Source: SURF-33 sp964598885 (GTDB taxonomy: Bacteria; Desulfobacterota; Desulfobacteria; Desulfobacterales; Desulfosalsimonadaceae). Taken from it: a stretch of DNA of 54,479 nt. Positions within the stretch are counted from its first letter, which is position 1, and every line of letters begins with the position of its first letter. Location: assembly GCA_964598885.1 (NCBI GenBank), contig CAZRES010000008.1, positions 1-54,479 on the forward strand, in the 5' to 3' direction. Both the position numbers and the translations under genes were made by a program. The notes below the pieces were generated by a model. The model was not told where the DNA came from, ran no database searches, and worked only from the letters and a program-made list of their open reading frames with translations. Of the stretch, positions 34,993 through 43,593 are shown piece after piece.

Positions 34993-36243
34993 TCAGTTGT
35001 TTTTAGGAATCAATACGATCTGAAGATGATTGCCGGATAATTCCTCGATTTGGATACCAAATTCATCGAAGGGCCTGACCAGGACGGCATTGGCCAGCTC
35101 CCGGGACGACCCGGCATAGATGGCCGATAAGATAACCTGCCTGGGCGTCATTTCAAGGCTTTGGTGTCGTAAGACACCCGGGATTTCCTCGAGCGCCTTT
35201 CGAAACGCGACCAGATTGGAAAGCAGGTTGGCGCCTTCCAGGGTAATGGTAATTTCCGTTTCGGGATGGACAATCGACTTCCATTGGGACTGGATTCGGG
35301 TGGCCATCTGCAACCCGGCCTGCTGACCGGCCTCTGACAGAGCCATCCGACCGCCTATGCCGGGATCGGAGTGGGTGGTGGCCGAGCTAACCTGGATGTT
35401 GGCAAGCGTTTGACCGGTATCGGTCTGAACGGCCCGGATGGCAACGGTAGCATTGAACGTTCGGATGGTCTCCCCCAGGCGATTGGGGATTTCCTTGACC
35501 ACGGCTGTTCCGGTTACCACAATACCAGCCTGGAATCGCGCACCAATGCCGGCGGCTTCTACGTCGGTCAACAGGGCCCCGTCGATTTCGAAAGTATCGA
35601 TGTCTTCCATGGGGATGACCCGATGATCCACCACCGTGAATCCCTTGTCCATAAAGGACTGCATCATGGGCCCGACGGCGGCCTCCGGTGTATAGAGTGT
35701 TTTTCCGCTTCGCCACCAATATTGATAAGATAAATCATCAACGTTCTGCTCCGCTACCGTAAAAAGCACCCGGGGTAACTCTGATGCCGCCACGATAATG
35801 CCGGCGGCGGCCAGTTCCGTCGACAATTTTTCCATAGACACCGTTGCCTGGACCAGAACCCGGTATTCACCGGCTGATTTGATTTCCTTAAGAACCTTGT
35901 AGTCAAGGATAAATTCCCGACTGCGCCCGGAAAGCAGCGTCAAGACGGATTCAAAATTTTCAGAAAGGATTGACACCGGCAAGACCCGGGTTGCGGCGAT
36001 CTGGATGGCCGACACCAGACAGTCCGAAACAGCGGCGCTTTTGGCGTTGGGAATGTCCGTATAGATGGGACTCGCCCCGAAAACCGTGACAACTTCCGAG
36101 GACACGGGCCGGGCGGCCGCGGTGTCGGCATTATAGCAATCGACGCTGAAAACAAAAACGAAAACCATCAGAAGAGCAAGGATGTTGCGGTACCCGTAAG
36201 GATTTTCGAATGCTTTTGCGCATGAAGGATAGTGGAAAAACAT
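34993..36243 (-). CDS. Exported protein of unknown function, FlgT-like in outline
   Basis: 416 residues with an N-terminal hydrophobic segment (NILALLMVFVFVFSVDC). The first mature domain (about 48-160) shows the pattern of adding-helix modules in FlgT/lipoprotein families (KSAAVSDCLVSAIQIAATRVLP). The middle (about 160-300) has GIVVTGTAVVKEI, like TolB/CsgG-type strands. The C-terminal part (about 330-416) has LEGANLLSNLVAFRKALEEIPG. The similarity to flagellar T-ring protein FlgT is only general and no flagellar gene is near. It follows the polyprenyl synthetase gene by 49 bases on the same strand, with an AAGGAA ribosome site. Confidence 0.68.
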   Translation of the reverse strand: MFFHYPSCAKAFENPYGYRNILALLMVFVFVFSVDCYNADTAAARPVSSEVVTVFGASPIYTDIPNAKSAAVSDCLVSAIQIAATRVLPVSILSENFESVLTLLSGRSREFILDYKVLKEIKSAGEYRVLVQATVSMEKLSTELAAAGIIVAASELPRVLFTVAEQNVDDLSYQYWWRSGKTLYTPEAAVGPMMQSFMDKGFTVVDHRVIPMEDIDTFEIDGALLTDVEAAGIGARFQAGIVVTGTAVVKEIPNRLGETIRTFNATVAIRAVQTDTGQTLANIQVSSATTHSDPGIGGRMALSEAGQQAGLQMATRIQSQWKSIVHPETEITITLEGANLLSNLVAFRKALEEIPGVLRHQSLEMTPRQVILSAIYAGSSRELANAVLVRPFDEFGIQIEELSGNHLQIVLIPKNN

Positions 36244-36292
36244 AATGGTATTCCTTGTTAAAAATCATTTGGTTAATACAACTTTTACGGCA

Positions 36293-37273
36293 TCACGCAT
36301 GCCGCTGCAGGGTATATTCGGCAATCATCATCAGGGTGTCCCGGGTTTCCGACGAGTCAAAGGTTCCCAGAATTTCGGCGGCATCCGCCACGTGCTCTCT
36401 GGCAATCCCCACGGCATACTCGATGCCGCCGTAATATCGGAGTTGATCCACCAGACGGGAAAATTCGGCCGGCGTAAAATCAGAATGGCCGATGATGTGC
36501 TCCATCCATTGTCTGTCCGTTCGGTTTGCCTTCTGAAGCGCATGGATCACCGGCAGGGTCAGCTTTCCTTCCCGCAGGTCGGCGCCCGCGGTTTTCCCCA
36601 TATTTCGCGTATCGGCGGTGTAGTCAAGCAGATCATCGGTGATCTGGAATACCATGCCCACATGGTATCCGAACCGGGCCAGGGATTTTGCTGTTTCCAA
36701 AGGCGCACCGGCAATGAGTGCGCCCGTCTCGCAGGCCCCCTGGATGAGAAAACCGGTTTTGCGCTGGATCACATCCATGTATTCCGCCTCGGTCAGGGTT
36801 GTATCCCCTTTTCGGACGAGCTGTCGAATTTCTCCCTGGCACATGTTTTCGGTGATCTCAGCGATCACCCGGATAATCTCGGGGTTGCCGGTTTTCGCCG
36901 CAATGGACAGACCCCGGGCCAGAAGAAAATCCCCCACCAAAACCGTGACCGGCGCTCCGTAAAGCAAATGGGCCACCGGCTTGCCACGGCGGAGATCGGC
37001 GCCGTCCACCACATCATCATGCAGCAGGGTGGCCGTATGCAGAAACTCCACAATGGTGGAAAAGGGATAGATAAACGGATCGGTATAGCCGCAGAGCCGG
37101 GCCGACAGGACGTTGAGCAGGGGCCGGATCCGTTTGCCGCCAGAAAAAATCAAGTGCCCCGCCACATCCCGCACCAGTCCCAGATGGGGATTAAGACCTT
37201 GATCCAGGGCGGCTTCAATGGCGACAAGATCCTCTTTTACCCGGGACATGAGGGTTTCTTTCAGGCGGGTCAT
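36293..37273 (-). CDS. Trans-polyprenyl diphosphate synthase (IspB-like)
   Basis: 326 residues. Extends allylic diphosphates with isopentenyl diphosphate to make the side chain of respiratory quinones (menaquinone here, probably). FARM motif DDVVD at residues 86-90 with a preceding HD; SARM DDLLD at 213-217; GGKRIRP at 45-51 and QGEIRQL at 146-152 are all present. It overlaps the rimO stop by four bases (ATGA), so translation is coupled. The product chain length is not readable from sequence alone. Confidence 0.9.
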   Translation of the reverse strand: MTRLKETLMSRVKEDLVAIEAALDQGLNPHLGLVRDVAGHLIFSGGKRIRPLLNVLSARLCGYTDPFIYPFSTIVEFLHTATLLHDDVVDGADLRRGKPVAHLLYGAPVTVLVGDFLLARGLSIAAKTGNPEIIRVIAEITENMCQGEIRQLVRKGDTTLTEAEYMDVIQRKTGFLIQGACETGALIAGAPLETAKSLARFGYHVGMVFQITDDLLDYTADTRNMGKTAGADLREGKLTLPVIHALQKANRTDRQWMEHIIGHSDFTPAEFSRLVDQLRYYGGIEYAVGIAREHVADAAEILGTFDSSETRDTLMMIAEYTLQRHA

Positions 37274-38601
37274 GATGGTTTTCCCTTCAGGTCGTAATCA
37301 AACGCCTCGGTGATGGTCACGTTTGCAAACTGGCCAATTTCAAGATGATTTGACTCCACGTAAACCACGCCGTCCACCTCCGGCGCCTGAAAGGAGGCAC
37401 GGCCCATATAAAGCGCATCACCCATCTGTTCTTCGATGAGCACCGGAAAAGTCCGGCCCAGGCGGTCTTCATTGCGGGCGCGGGAGATGTCCGCCTGCGC
37501 CGCCATAAGGGCGTCTCGCCGCTGTTGGGCCGTTTCCGGAGAGATATGACCGGAAAGATGATGGGAGGCCAGATCGTCGGCATCGGAATAGGTGAACACT
37601 CCCACATGATCGAATTGAACGGTTTCCACAAATGCCATGAGCGCATCAAAATCTTTCGCCGTTTCACCGGGAAACCCCACCATCAGGGTAGTTCGCAATA
37701 CCGCATCAGGGACGGTGGAACGGATGCGGTCAAAAAGCGCTGCCAGATCGGCGGCATGGCCGTTCCGGCCCATGCGTTTGAGAATTTTTCCACTGACATG
37801 CTGCACGGGCAGGTCAAAATAGGAGCAGATATTGTCAGATGTCGCCACGGTTTCTATCAGCACATCCGTGGTGCGGTCCGGTGATCCATAGAGAAACCGG
37901 AACCAGGTGCCCGGCGAAAGGACGGCCAAATTTGCCAGAAGCCGATCCAGGGAGGCCGAAACCGGCAGGTCCCACCCATATGAACCGGTATCCTGTCCGA
38001 TAAGGACAATTTCCCGGTATCCCGCGTTGATCAGTTCTTTCGCTTCCACCAGGATATCATCCATGGGGCGGCTGCGGAGCCTTCCTTTAAGCTTGGGGAT
38101 GATGCAGTAGGTGCATCGTCGGTCGCAGCCCTCGGTTATTTTCAGATAAACCGAGGGCAAGGCCGGAGTGCTCCGCCGGGTGTCGTGCTGCTGGAGGGGG
38201 TTGGCCTCCGGGGGCGGCAGCAGGATCCGCTGCTCTTCTGAGAAGGGCTCCAGAGACGCCGTCACAATGTGCGAACAGGCGCCGGTTCCCAAAAAGGCGT
38301 CCACTTCCGGCAGCACCGGGGCGGCGGCTTCCCGGTACCGCTCCGGAAGACATCCGGCAACAATGAGCCGTCGACACCTGCCACTGGTTTTATGTCGGGC
38401 CAGTTCCAGAATGGCGTCAATGGATTCTTCGGCCGCGGATTCAATAAAACTGCATGTATTGATAATAATAATATCGGCATCTGCCGGGTCCGGAACGGGC
38501 GCAAGGCTGGCGTTATCCAGACTGCCCGCCATGATTTCGCTGTCCACCTGGTTCCGCGCGCACCCCAGGCTGCTCAGGTAATAAGTTGTTGTACGCGACA
38601 A
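37270..38601 (-). CDS. rimO: Ribosomal protein S12 methylthiotransferase RimO
   Basis: 443 residues. Radical-SAM methylthiotransferase acting on Asp of ribosomal protein S12. The N-terminal UPF0004 domain has three cysteines binding one [4Fe-4S] (Cys14, 50, 84; LGCARNQVDSE, NTCSFIESA, GCLPERY). The radical-SAM motif is CDRRCTYC (Cys159, 163, 166), and a C-terminal TRAM domain binds RNA (about 380-440). This is RimO rather than MiaB by the LGCARN start. In operon with ispB-like and preceded by the enoyl-CoA hydratase gene (4-base gap). Confidence 0.95.
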   Translation of the reverse strand: MSRTTTYYLSSLGCARNQVDSEIMAGSLDNASLAPVPDPADADIIIINTCSFIESAAEESIDAILELARHKTSGRCRRLIVAGCLPERYREAAAPVLPEVDAFLGTGACSHIVTASLEPFSEEQRILLPPPEANPLQQHDTRRSTPALPSVYLKITEGCDRRCTYCIIPKLKGRLRSRPMDDILVEAKELINAGYREIVLIGQDTGSYGWDLPVSASLDRLLANLAVLSPGTWFRFLYGSPDRTTDVLIETVATSDNICSYFDLPVQHVSGKILKRMGRNGHAADLAALFDRIRSTVPDAVLRTTLMVGFPGETAKDFDALMAFVETVQFDHVGVFTYSDADDLASHHLSGHISPETAQQRRDALMAAQADISRARNEDRLGRTFPVLIEEQMGDALYMGRASFQAPEVDGVVYVESNHLEIGQFANVTITEAFDYDLKGKPS

Positions 38602-38605
38602 CCTG

Positions 38606-39427
38606 TTATTCTCCGGTAAAATTCGGTTTCCGTTTTTCCGTAAACGCGGAAATGGCCTCCATAAGATCGTTTGAAGGGATGATGTTGGTGCTGATGGATG
38701 CCACGTATTTCAATCCCTCCTCCACGGATTTGCCGACCCCGTAATTCAGGACATCCTTGGAAGCCTGGACCGCCAATGGGGGATTGTCGGCTATGCGTTG
38801 GGCAAGAGCCTCCGCCCCGATCATCAAGGCTGCGTGATCCGGAAACACCTCATTGACCAGCAGGATTTCTTTTGCCCGGGCCGCGTCAATGGTGCGGGCT
38901 GTATAGGCCAGTTCCCTGGCGATCCCCTGACCCACGATCAGGGGAATCCGCTGCAGGACGCCGACATCAGCCACAAAACCCACCGCCGCTTCCTTGAGGC
39001 AGAAACGGGCATCGGCCGCACAGATGCGGATATCACAGGCCGTGGCCATGTCAAGTCCGGCGCCGATGCAATGACCGTGAATGGCGGCAATGACCGGTTT
39101 CCGACAACGTTCAATACAGGTCATAGATTCCTGCAGGAGAACGATTTTGTTTAAAAGCCGCCATTTGACGCCGCCCTTCTGACTGCTGTCCATGAGCTCG
39201 GGCAGTTCCTGGGCCATGGCCATCAGATCGATCCCGCCGGAAAAGCAGTCCCCCCGGCCGGAAATCACGACGGCACGGATCTCCGCATCGGCGTCCAGAT
39301 CGGCGAACAGAGGAATGATCTCTTTCCAGGCCGGGGGGTTCATAACGTTTTTTTTCCCCGGCCGGTTCAAATACACCCATGCGATGGGCGGCTTTTTTTC
39401 CACTTGGTAGAACGCGTAGTCGCTCAT
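38606..39427 (-). CDS. Enoyl-CoA hydratase/isomerase family protein, dienoyl-CoA isomerase-like
   Basis: 273 residues of the crotonase superfamily, acting on CoA thioesters. The oxyanion-hole parts are GRGDCFSGGIDLM and AAIHGHCIGAGLD. The stretch KEAAVGFVADVGVLQR places Glu and Asp as in the delta3,5-delta2,4-dienoyl-CoA isomerase (ECH1) subgroup, so double-bond isomerisation is more likely than hydration. The acyl chain is unknown, though fatty-acid or aromatic-acid degradation is likely in this lineage. First gene of a leftward run with rimO and ispB-like. Confidence 0.87.
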   Translation of the reverse strand: MSDYAFYQVEKKPPIAWVYLNRPGKKNVMNPPAWKEIIPLFADLDADAEIRAVVISGRGDCFSGGIDLMAMAQELPELMDSSQKGGVKWRLLNKIVLLQESMTCIERCRKPVIAAIHGHCIGAGLDMATACDIRICAADARFCLKEAAVGFVADVGVLQRIPLIVGQGIARELAYTARTIDAARAKEILLVNEVFPDHAALMIGAEALAQRIADNPPLAVQASKDVLNYGVGKSVEEGLKYVASISTNIIPSNDLMEAISAFTEKRKPNFTGE

Positions 39428-39518
39428 GGTTCCTCCTGATTTGATTTCGTAGTCGGGGATGCGGATTCCACAGTTGATTTATACGTTGTTTTGGGTAAAT
39501 ATCATGATATGCGGCAAT

Positions 39519-39548
39519 AATAAAGAATGAAACGGTTGTTTTCGTCAA
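39519..39548 (-). promoter_or_regulatory. Candidate promoter of the enoyl-CoA hydratase-rimO-ispB run
   Basis: On the minus strand TTGACG (39543-39548) is followed at 18 bases by TTTATT (39519-39524), about 90 bases before the ATG. A 12-base perfect palindrome, ATATCATGATAT, lies at 39499-39510, just downstream of the -10 and well placed to act as an operator. Confidence 0.35.
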
Positions 39549-39593
39549 GGATTTTGGCAGTGCCGGGTGAAAGCGTCATCGGGAGGAACGTTC

Positions 39594-40676
39594 ATGCAAT
39601 ATCAAATCATATCGGTTTTGGTCACGGCGATATTCCTGAACCTGGCAACCTGGGAGTGCGGGTATGCGGAAGTATACCAATACCAGGATGCCAACGGCAA
39701 CTGGATTTTTACTGATTCGCCTCCCCGGGAGGCCAAAGGCGTTCAAAAGATGGATGGGATGATTGCCGGGGCCGAGGGTCTGACCGATCTTGCCGCCAGG
39801 CTTCTGGCCGCATACTCCCCTAAAAACGATATTGTGCGCGCGTCTTTGGCTGCGGTGAGCATCACCTCATCTCTGGGAACGGGTTCGGGATTTTTTATTT
39901 CAGAAAACGGCCATATCATCACCAACCGGCATGTGCTCATGGGAGATGCGCAGCAGCAGGAAACCATAGCCGAACGGTTTGAAATTCTTGACGAACAAAT
40001 CAACCAGGCGGATCAGCGCTTCGAAATGGAAGAAAACCGTCTGGCCTCGGCCCGGGCCGATCTGGAGCAGATGAAACGCTACCTTGAACGCCTCCCTCCG
40101 GGAACAGCCCGCCGAAATGAAATGCAGCAGCGGTATCAGCGGGATGTGGAGTATGTCCGGGCGTGGGAGAAGAATCATCGGCAGACAAAAAAACAGTATG
40201 CCAGTCAAAAGAAAAAATATGCCTCGAAAAAAACCGAATATCATTCCAAAATGGCGGTCGCCGGCATCAGCCGCTCCTTTAAAATCACGCTCAAGGATGG
40301 GACCGAACTCGACGCCTTTTTGATCAGGACCAGTCCGATCCATGATCTGGCCCTGCTGAAAATTACCGGATATCTCACGCCTTATCTGCAACCGACAGCC
40401 ACGGGCGGCATTTCACAGGGCCGGGAGGTATATGCCATCGGGAATCCCATGAATCTGAGCGATTCCGTCAGCAGGGGAATCATCTCCGGATTTCGTGACG
40501 GTTTTTTGCAGACCGATGCCCGGATCTATCCCGGCAACTCCGGCGGACCGTTGATCACGGCAAACGGCCGGGTGGCCGGGGTCAATACCATGAAGGAACT
40601 GACCCGCGGTTTTGAAGGACTCGGTTTTGCCATTCCGATTCAGACGGTGCTAAGCGAGTTCGGCGACGAATTATGA
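39594..40676 (+). CDS. Trypsin-like serine protease with DUF4124-like N-terminus and coiled-coil insertion
   Basis: 360 residues. The N-terminal hydrophobic segment (about 1-24) is followed by a DUF4124-like segment (VYQYQDANGNWIFTDSPP, about 27-44), common in exported proteins. The protease domain is split. The catalytic His113 is in TNRHVL, Asp251 in HDLALLKI and Ser316 in PGNSGGPL. Between His and Asp lies a helical insertion of about 100 residues (about 119-222), heavily charged (EILDEQINQADQRFEM, RQTKKQYASQKKKYASKK), which should form a coiled coil. The chosen ATG at 39594 follows GGGAGGA; the frame opens at 39567. It overlaps the dus gene by four bases (ATGA). Confidence 0.85.
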   Translation: MQYQIISVLVTAIFLNLATWECGYAEVYQYQDANGNWIFTDSPPREAKGVQKMDGMIAGAEGLTDLAARLLAAYSPKNDIVRASLAAVSITSSLGTGSGFFISENGHIITNRHVLMGDAQQQETIAERFEILDEQINQADQRFEMEENRLASARADLEQMKRYLERLPPGTARRNEMQQRYQRDVEYVRAWEKNHRQTKKQYASQKKKYASKKTEYHSKMAVAGISRSFKITLKDGTELDAFLIRTSPIHDLALLKITGYLTPYLQPTATGGISQGREVYAIGNPMNLSDSVSRGIISGFRDGFLQTDARIYPGNSGGPLITANGRVAGVNTMKELTRGFEGLGFAIPIQTVLSEFGDEL

Positions 40677-41722
40677 TCATGTGTTCATCCGTTGACGGAC
40701 TTTCCCCTGAAATCCGCCGCCTTCTCAACACGCCGATGCGCATCGGCAACCGAATGATCCCCAAAAGGCTGATTCTTTCCCCCATGAGCGGACTGACTCA
40801 TGTGGCGTTCCGCGAGCTGCTGGCCGGTTACGGCGGCTGCGGGCTGCTGTTTACGGAAATGTGCAGCGCCGGGGCGGTTCCGTTTGAAAATCCGCGCGTG
40901 TCGGCGGTGTTCCGGTGGCGGGAGGAGGAACTTTCGGCACTGGTGTGTCAGATCGTGGGGGCTGATCCCTCCGTAATGGCCAGGGCGGCCCGACGCATCG
41001 AGAAGGAAGGATTTTTCGGCGTGGATCTCAACTTCGGCTGTTCCGTGGGCGTCATCTGCCGTAAAAATTGCGGGGCCGCGCTGCTGAAAACACCGGACCG
41101 GGCCGTTGAGATCGTGGCCGCGGTAAGAAAGGCTGTATCAATGCCGGTGTTTGTCAAATTCCGCACCGGCTGGGAAGACCGGCCCGAACCGGCCGTTGAA
41201 CTGGCCCGACGGTTTGAAGATGCCGGCGCCGATGCCCTGGTGTTCCATCCCCGGGTAGCGCCGGACCGACGGACCCGCCCTCCCAAATGGTCTCATATCG
41301 CCGTAGTAAAAAAAGCAGTGGCCATTCCGGTGTTCGGCAATGGGGATGTATTTACCGGGGCTGATCTTGAACGTCTCATGCGAATTTCCGCCTGCGACGG
41401 CGTATCGCTGGGCCGGATCGCTTTGGCCATGCCGTGGGTGTTTTCTCAATGGGCATCCGGCGCGGCGTCCGGGCCGGATATGTTCCGGCGCATGCTTCTG
41501 CGGCACCTGGAACTCCTGCATGTCCATTTTGAAGCCGGCATTGCTCTTCGCAAGTTTCGCCAGGCCGCCCTGTATTCCGCGGCCATGTTCCAATACGGCC
41601 ATGTGTTTTACAAAAAAATGCGCAATGCCGGCGACCGGGAAACCCTTACGGCGGTGATCCATGCTTTTTTCGATGCCGCGCCCCGGCCCATGGACCGACC
41701 GAACATGAACTTGTTCCGTTGA
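40673..41722 (+). CDS. tRNA-dihydrouridine synthase family protein
   Basis: 349 residues, a flavin-dependent TIM barrel reducing specific uridines in tRNA D loops. Recognised by SPMSGLTHVAFREL, LFTEMCSAGAV, DLNFGCSVGVICRKNCGAALL and FGNGDVFTG. The catalytic-cysteine region differs from most members, which have GCPV at this site, by having GCSVGVIC with a further cysteine near it. Subgroup (DusA/B/C) cannot be assigned. It is coupled to the upstream protease by a four-base overlap. Confidence 0.9.
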   Translation: MIMCSSVDGLSPEIRRLLNTPMRIGNRMIPKRLILSPMSGLTHVAFRELLAGYGGCGLLFTEMCSAGAVPFENPRVSAVFRWREEELSALVCQIVGADPSVMARAARRIEKEGFFGVDLNFGCSVGVICRKNCGAALLKTPDRAVEIVAAVRKAVSMPVFVKFRTGWEDRPEPAVELARRFEDAGADALVFHPRVAPDRRTRPPKWSHIAVVKKAVAIPVFGNGDVFTGADLERLMRISACDGVSLGRIALAMPWVFSQWASGAASGPDMFRRMLLRHLELLHVHFEAGIALRKFRQAALYSAAMFQYGHVFYKKMRNAGDRETLTAVIHAFFDAAPRPMDRPNMNLFR

Positions 41723-41747
41723 TGCCAAAGACATGATTCAAAAATCC

Positions 41748-41776
41748 TTTACAATGATGACGCAATATGGCATAAT
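41748..41776 (+). promoter_or_regulatory. Promoter of the dGTPase gene
   Basis: TTTACA (41748-41753), 17-base spacer and CATAAT (41771-41776). Transcription from here gives a leader of about 60 AT-rich bases before the ATG at 41846. Confidence 0.55.
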
Positions 41777-41845
41777 AAATTTTTATTATTTTGATTTCAT
41801 TAATAATAGTCATTTATTTTCAACGAATCAGGACAAAACGGCGTC

Positions 41846-42952
41846 ATGTATCGTCACTATGCCACCCGGAATTCCAAGGATGCGGTTTCCGGCGATCATT
41901 CCATACGGGAAGACTTTGAAAAGCGGGAAACGGCTTTTATCTCGCCTTTCGGCATTTGCGCATCCCGGTCCCGGGGTCGCGAAAAGCCGGAAACCCCCTG
42001 CCCGGTCCGCACGGTATATCAGCAGGACCGGGATCGAATCGTTTTTTCAAATGCGTTCCGAAGGTTAAAGCATAAAACACAGGTGTTTCTTTCCCCCCTG
42101 GGCGACCATTACCGGACCCGGCTGACCCATACCCTCGAAGTAGCCGAGATCGCCCGGACCATCAGCCGGGCCCTGCGGCTTAATGAGGATCTGACAGAGG
42201 CCATCGCTCTGGGCCATGACCTGGGACACACGCCTTTCGGTCACAGCGGCGAGACCGCGCTCAAAGAAATTTATTCCCCGGATTTCTGTCATAACCGCCA
42301 AAGCCTCCGGGTGGTGGATCTATTGGAACGCAACGGTGAGGGGCTGAATCTGACGCATGAGGTCAGAGACGGTATCTTAAAACATTCCAAAGGCTTCGGT
42401 GATATTATTCCGGAGGATCCTCTGAAAAAGGCCTGCACCCTCGAGGGACAGATCGTCCGTTTCGCCGATATCATTGCTTACCTTAATCATGATCTCGATG
42501 ACGCCATCCGCAGCGGGGTCATTACCCGGGATCAGGTGCCGAAAACCTGTTCTGAAATTCTCGGGCAAAGCCATTCCGAGCGGGCCATCACCATGATCCG
42601 AGACCTGATTTTTTCCAGCCGGGTCCAAGGAGATGAATTTATTCTCCAGCTTTCCGATGAGGTGTCTGACGCCATGACCCAGTTAAGAGGATTTCTTTAT
42701 GAAAATGTTTATCGATCCGTTGGCGTCCATGAGGAGTTTGTCAAGGCCAAGAAGATGATTTCGGAAATTTTTACCTATCTTCTCGGCCATCCCGAAGTGC
42801 TCGACAAGCGACTGGCGGCCATGGAAATGGATTTCATTTATCCGCCGGTTGTGCCGGTGGAACGCATTATCTGTGATTTTATCGCCAGCACCACGGATCG
42901 GTACATCCTTAATCTCTATGGCGAACTTTTCATTCCCGCTCCGCTGGTATGA
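41846..42952 (+). CDS. Deoxyguanosinetriphosphate triphosphohydrolase-like protein
   Basis: 368 residues of the HD superfamily. Recognised by VFSNAFRRLKHKTQVF, GDHYRTRLTHTLEVAEIAR, the HD motif GHDLGHTPFGHSGE and ADIIAYLNHDLDD. Removes triphosphate from dGTP (and often other dNTPs) and limits nucleotide pools. Length and motif order are typical of the short dGTPase-like type. It shares a four-base overlap (ATGA) with the next gene and has its own promoter. Confidence 0.92.
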   Translation: MYRHYATRNSKDAVSGDHSIREDFEKRETAFISPFGICASRSRGREKPETPCPVRTVYQQDRDRIVFSNAFRRLKHKTQVFLSPLGDHYRTRLTHTLEVAEIARTISRALRLNEDLTEAIALGHDLGHTPFGHSGETALKEIYSPDFCHNRQSLRVVDLLERNGEGLNLTHEVRDGILKHSKGFGDIIPEDPLKKACTLEGQIVRFADIIAYLNHDLDDAIRSGVITRDQVPKTCSEILGQSHSERAITMIRDLIFSSRVQGDEFILQLSDEVSDAMTQLRGFLYENVYRSVGVHEEFVKAKKMISEIFTYLLGHPEVLDKRLAAMEMDFIYPPVVPVERIICDFIASTTDRYILNLYGELFIPAPLV

Positions 42953-43593
42953 AAAAGGCCATCGCACCTCTTTCCGCTTTGTTTCCCTTTTTTCAATACA
43001 CCGGTTTTTTTGATGAGCTGGTCCGGATTTATGAGGAAATGGATCGGCAATACCGTGCCGCTGCGGCCCAATACGGCTTTGTCTGTTCCGGATGCACGGA
43101 CAACTGCTGTCTGACCCGGTTTTATCATCACACCCATATCGAGTCTCTGTTTCTGATCCGGGCGTTTTGCCGTCTTGACAGCAACGCGCGGATCGATATC
43201 CTGCAACGGGCGGAAGCCGTGGAAAAACAGGCTCTGAAGGCCGACAGCGATGCACAGCCGCTTCGCGTCATGTGCCCGCTGAATGCAAATGACCGGTGCC
43301 GCCTCTACGAATACCGCCCCATGATCTGCCGTCTTCATGGAATTCCCCATGAATTCCGGCCGCCGGGACAAAAAACCGTATACGGCCCCGGGTGTGCGGA
43401 ATTTTTCCGGCAATGCGATGCGCAATCCTATGTGCGATTTGACCGGACCCCCTTTTACGCCCGGCTGGCGGATCTGGAACAGCGGTTTAAACAGACGGCC
43501 GGCCGGCATGAAAAATTTAAAAAAACCGTCGCCGGCATAATCATTGCCGCAGGAGCCGGCGCGGCGGGAGAAACTAACGATGAAACGCCTTGA
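42949..43593 (+). CDS. YkgJ-family cysteine cluster protein (first of two)
   Basis: 214 residues. CSGCTDNCC near residue 45, MCPLNANDRCRLYEYRPMICR and GPGCAEFF together form the cysteine cluster of the YkgJ family, expected to bind zinc or iron. The function is not known. Overlap of four bases with the dGTPase and of 14 bases with a second YkgJ protein indicates that the three are made together. Confidence 0.83.
   Translation: MKKAIAPLSALFPFFQYTGFFDELVRIYEEMDRQYRAAAAQYGFVCSGCTDNCCLTRFYHHTHIESLFLIRAFCRLDSNARIDILQRAEAVEKQALKADSDAQPLRVMCPLNANDRCRLYEYRPMICRLHGIPHEFRPPGQKTVYGPGCAEFFRQCDAQSYVRFDRTPFYARLADLEQRFKQTAGRHEKFKKTVAGIIIAAGAGAAGETNDETP

Noticed and set aside
36245..37297. 350-codon frame opposite the polyprenyl synthetase
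   Set aside because: Complement of a well-supported gene with both DDxxD motifs; a codon-bias shadow.
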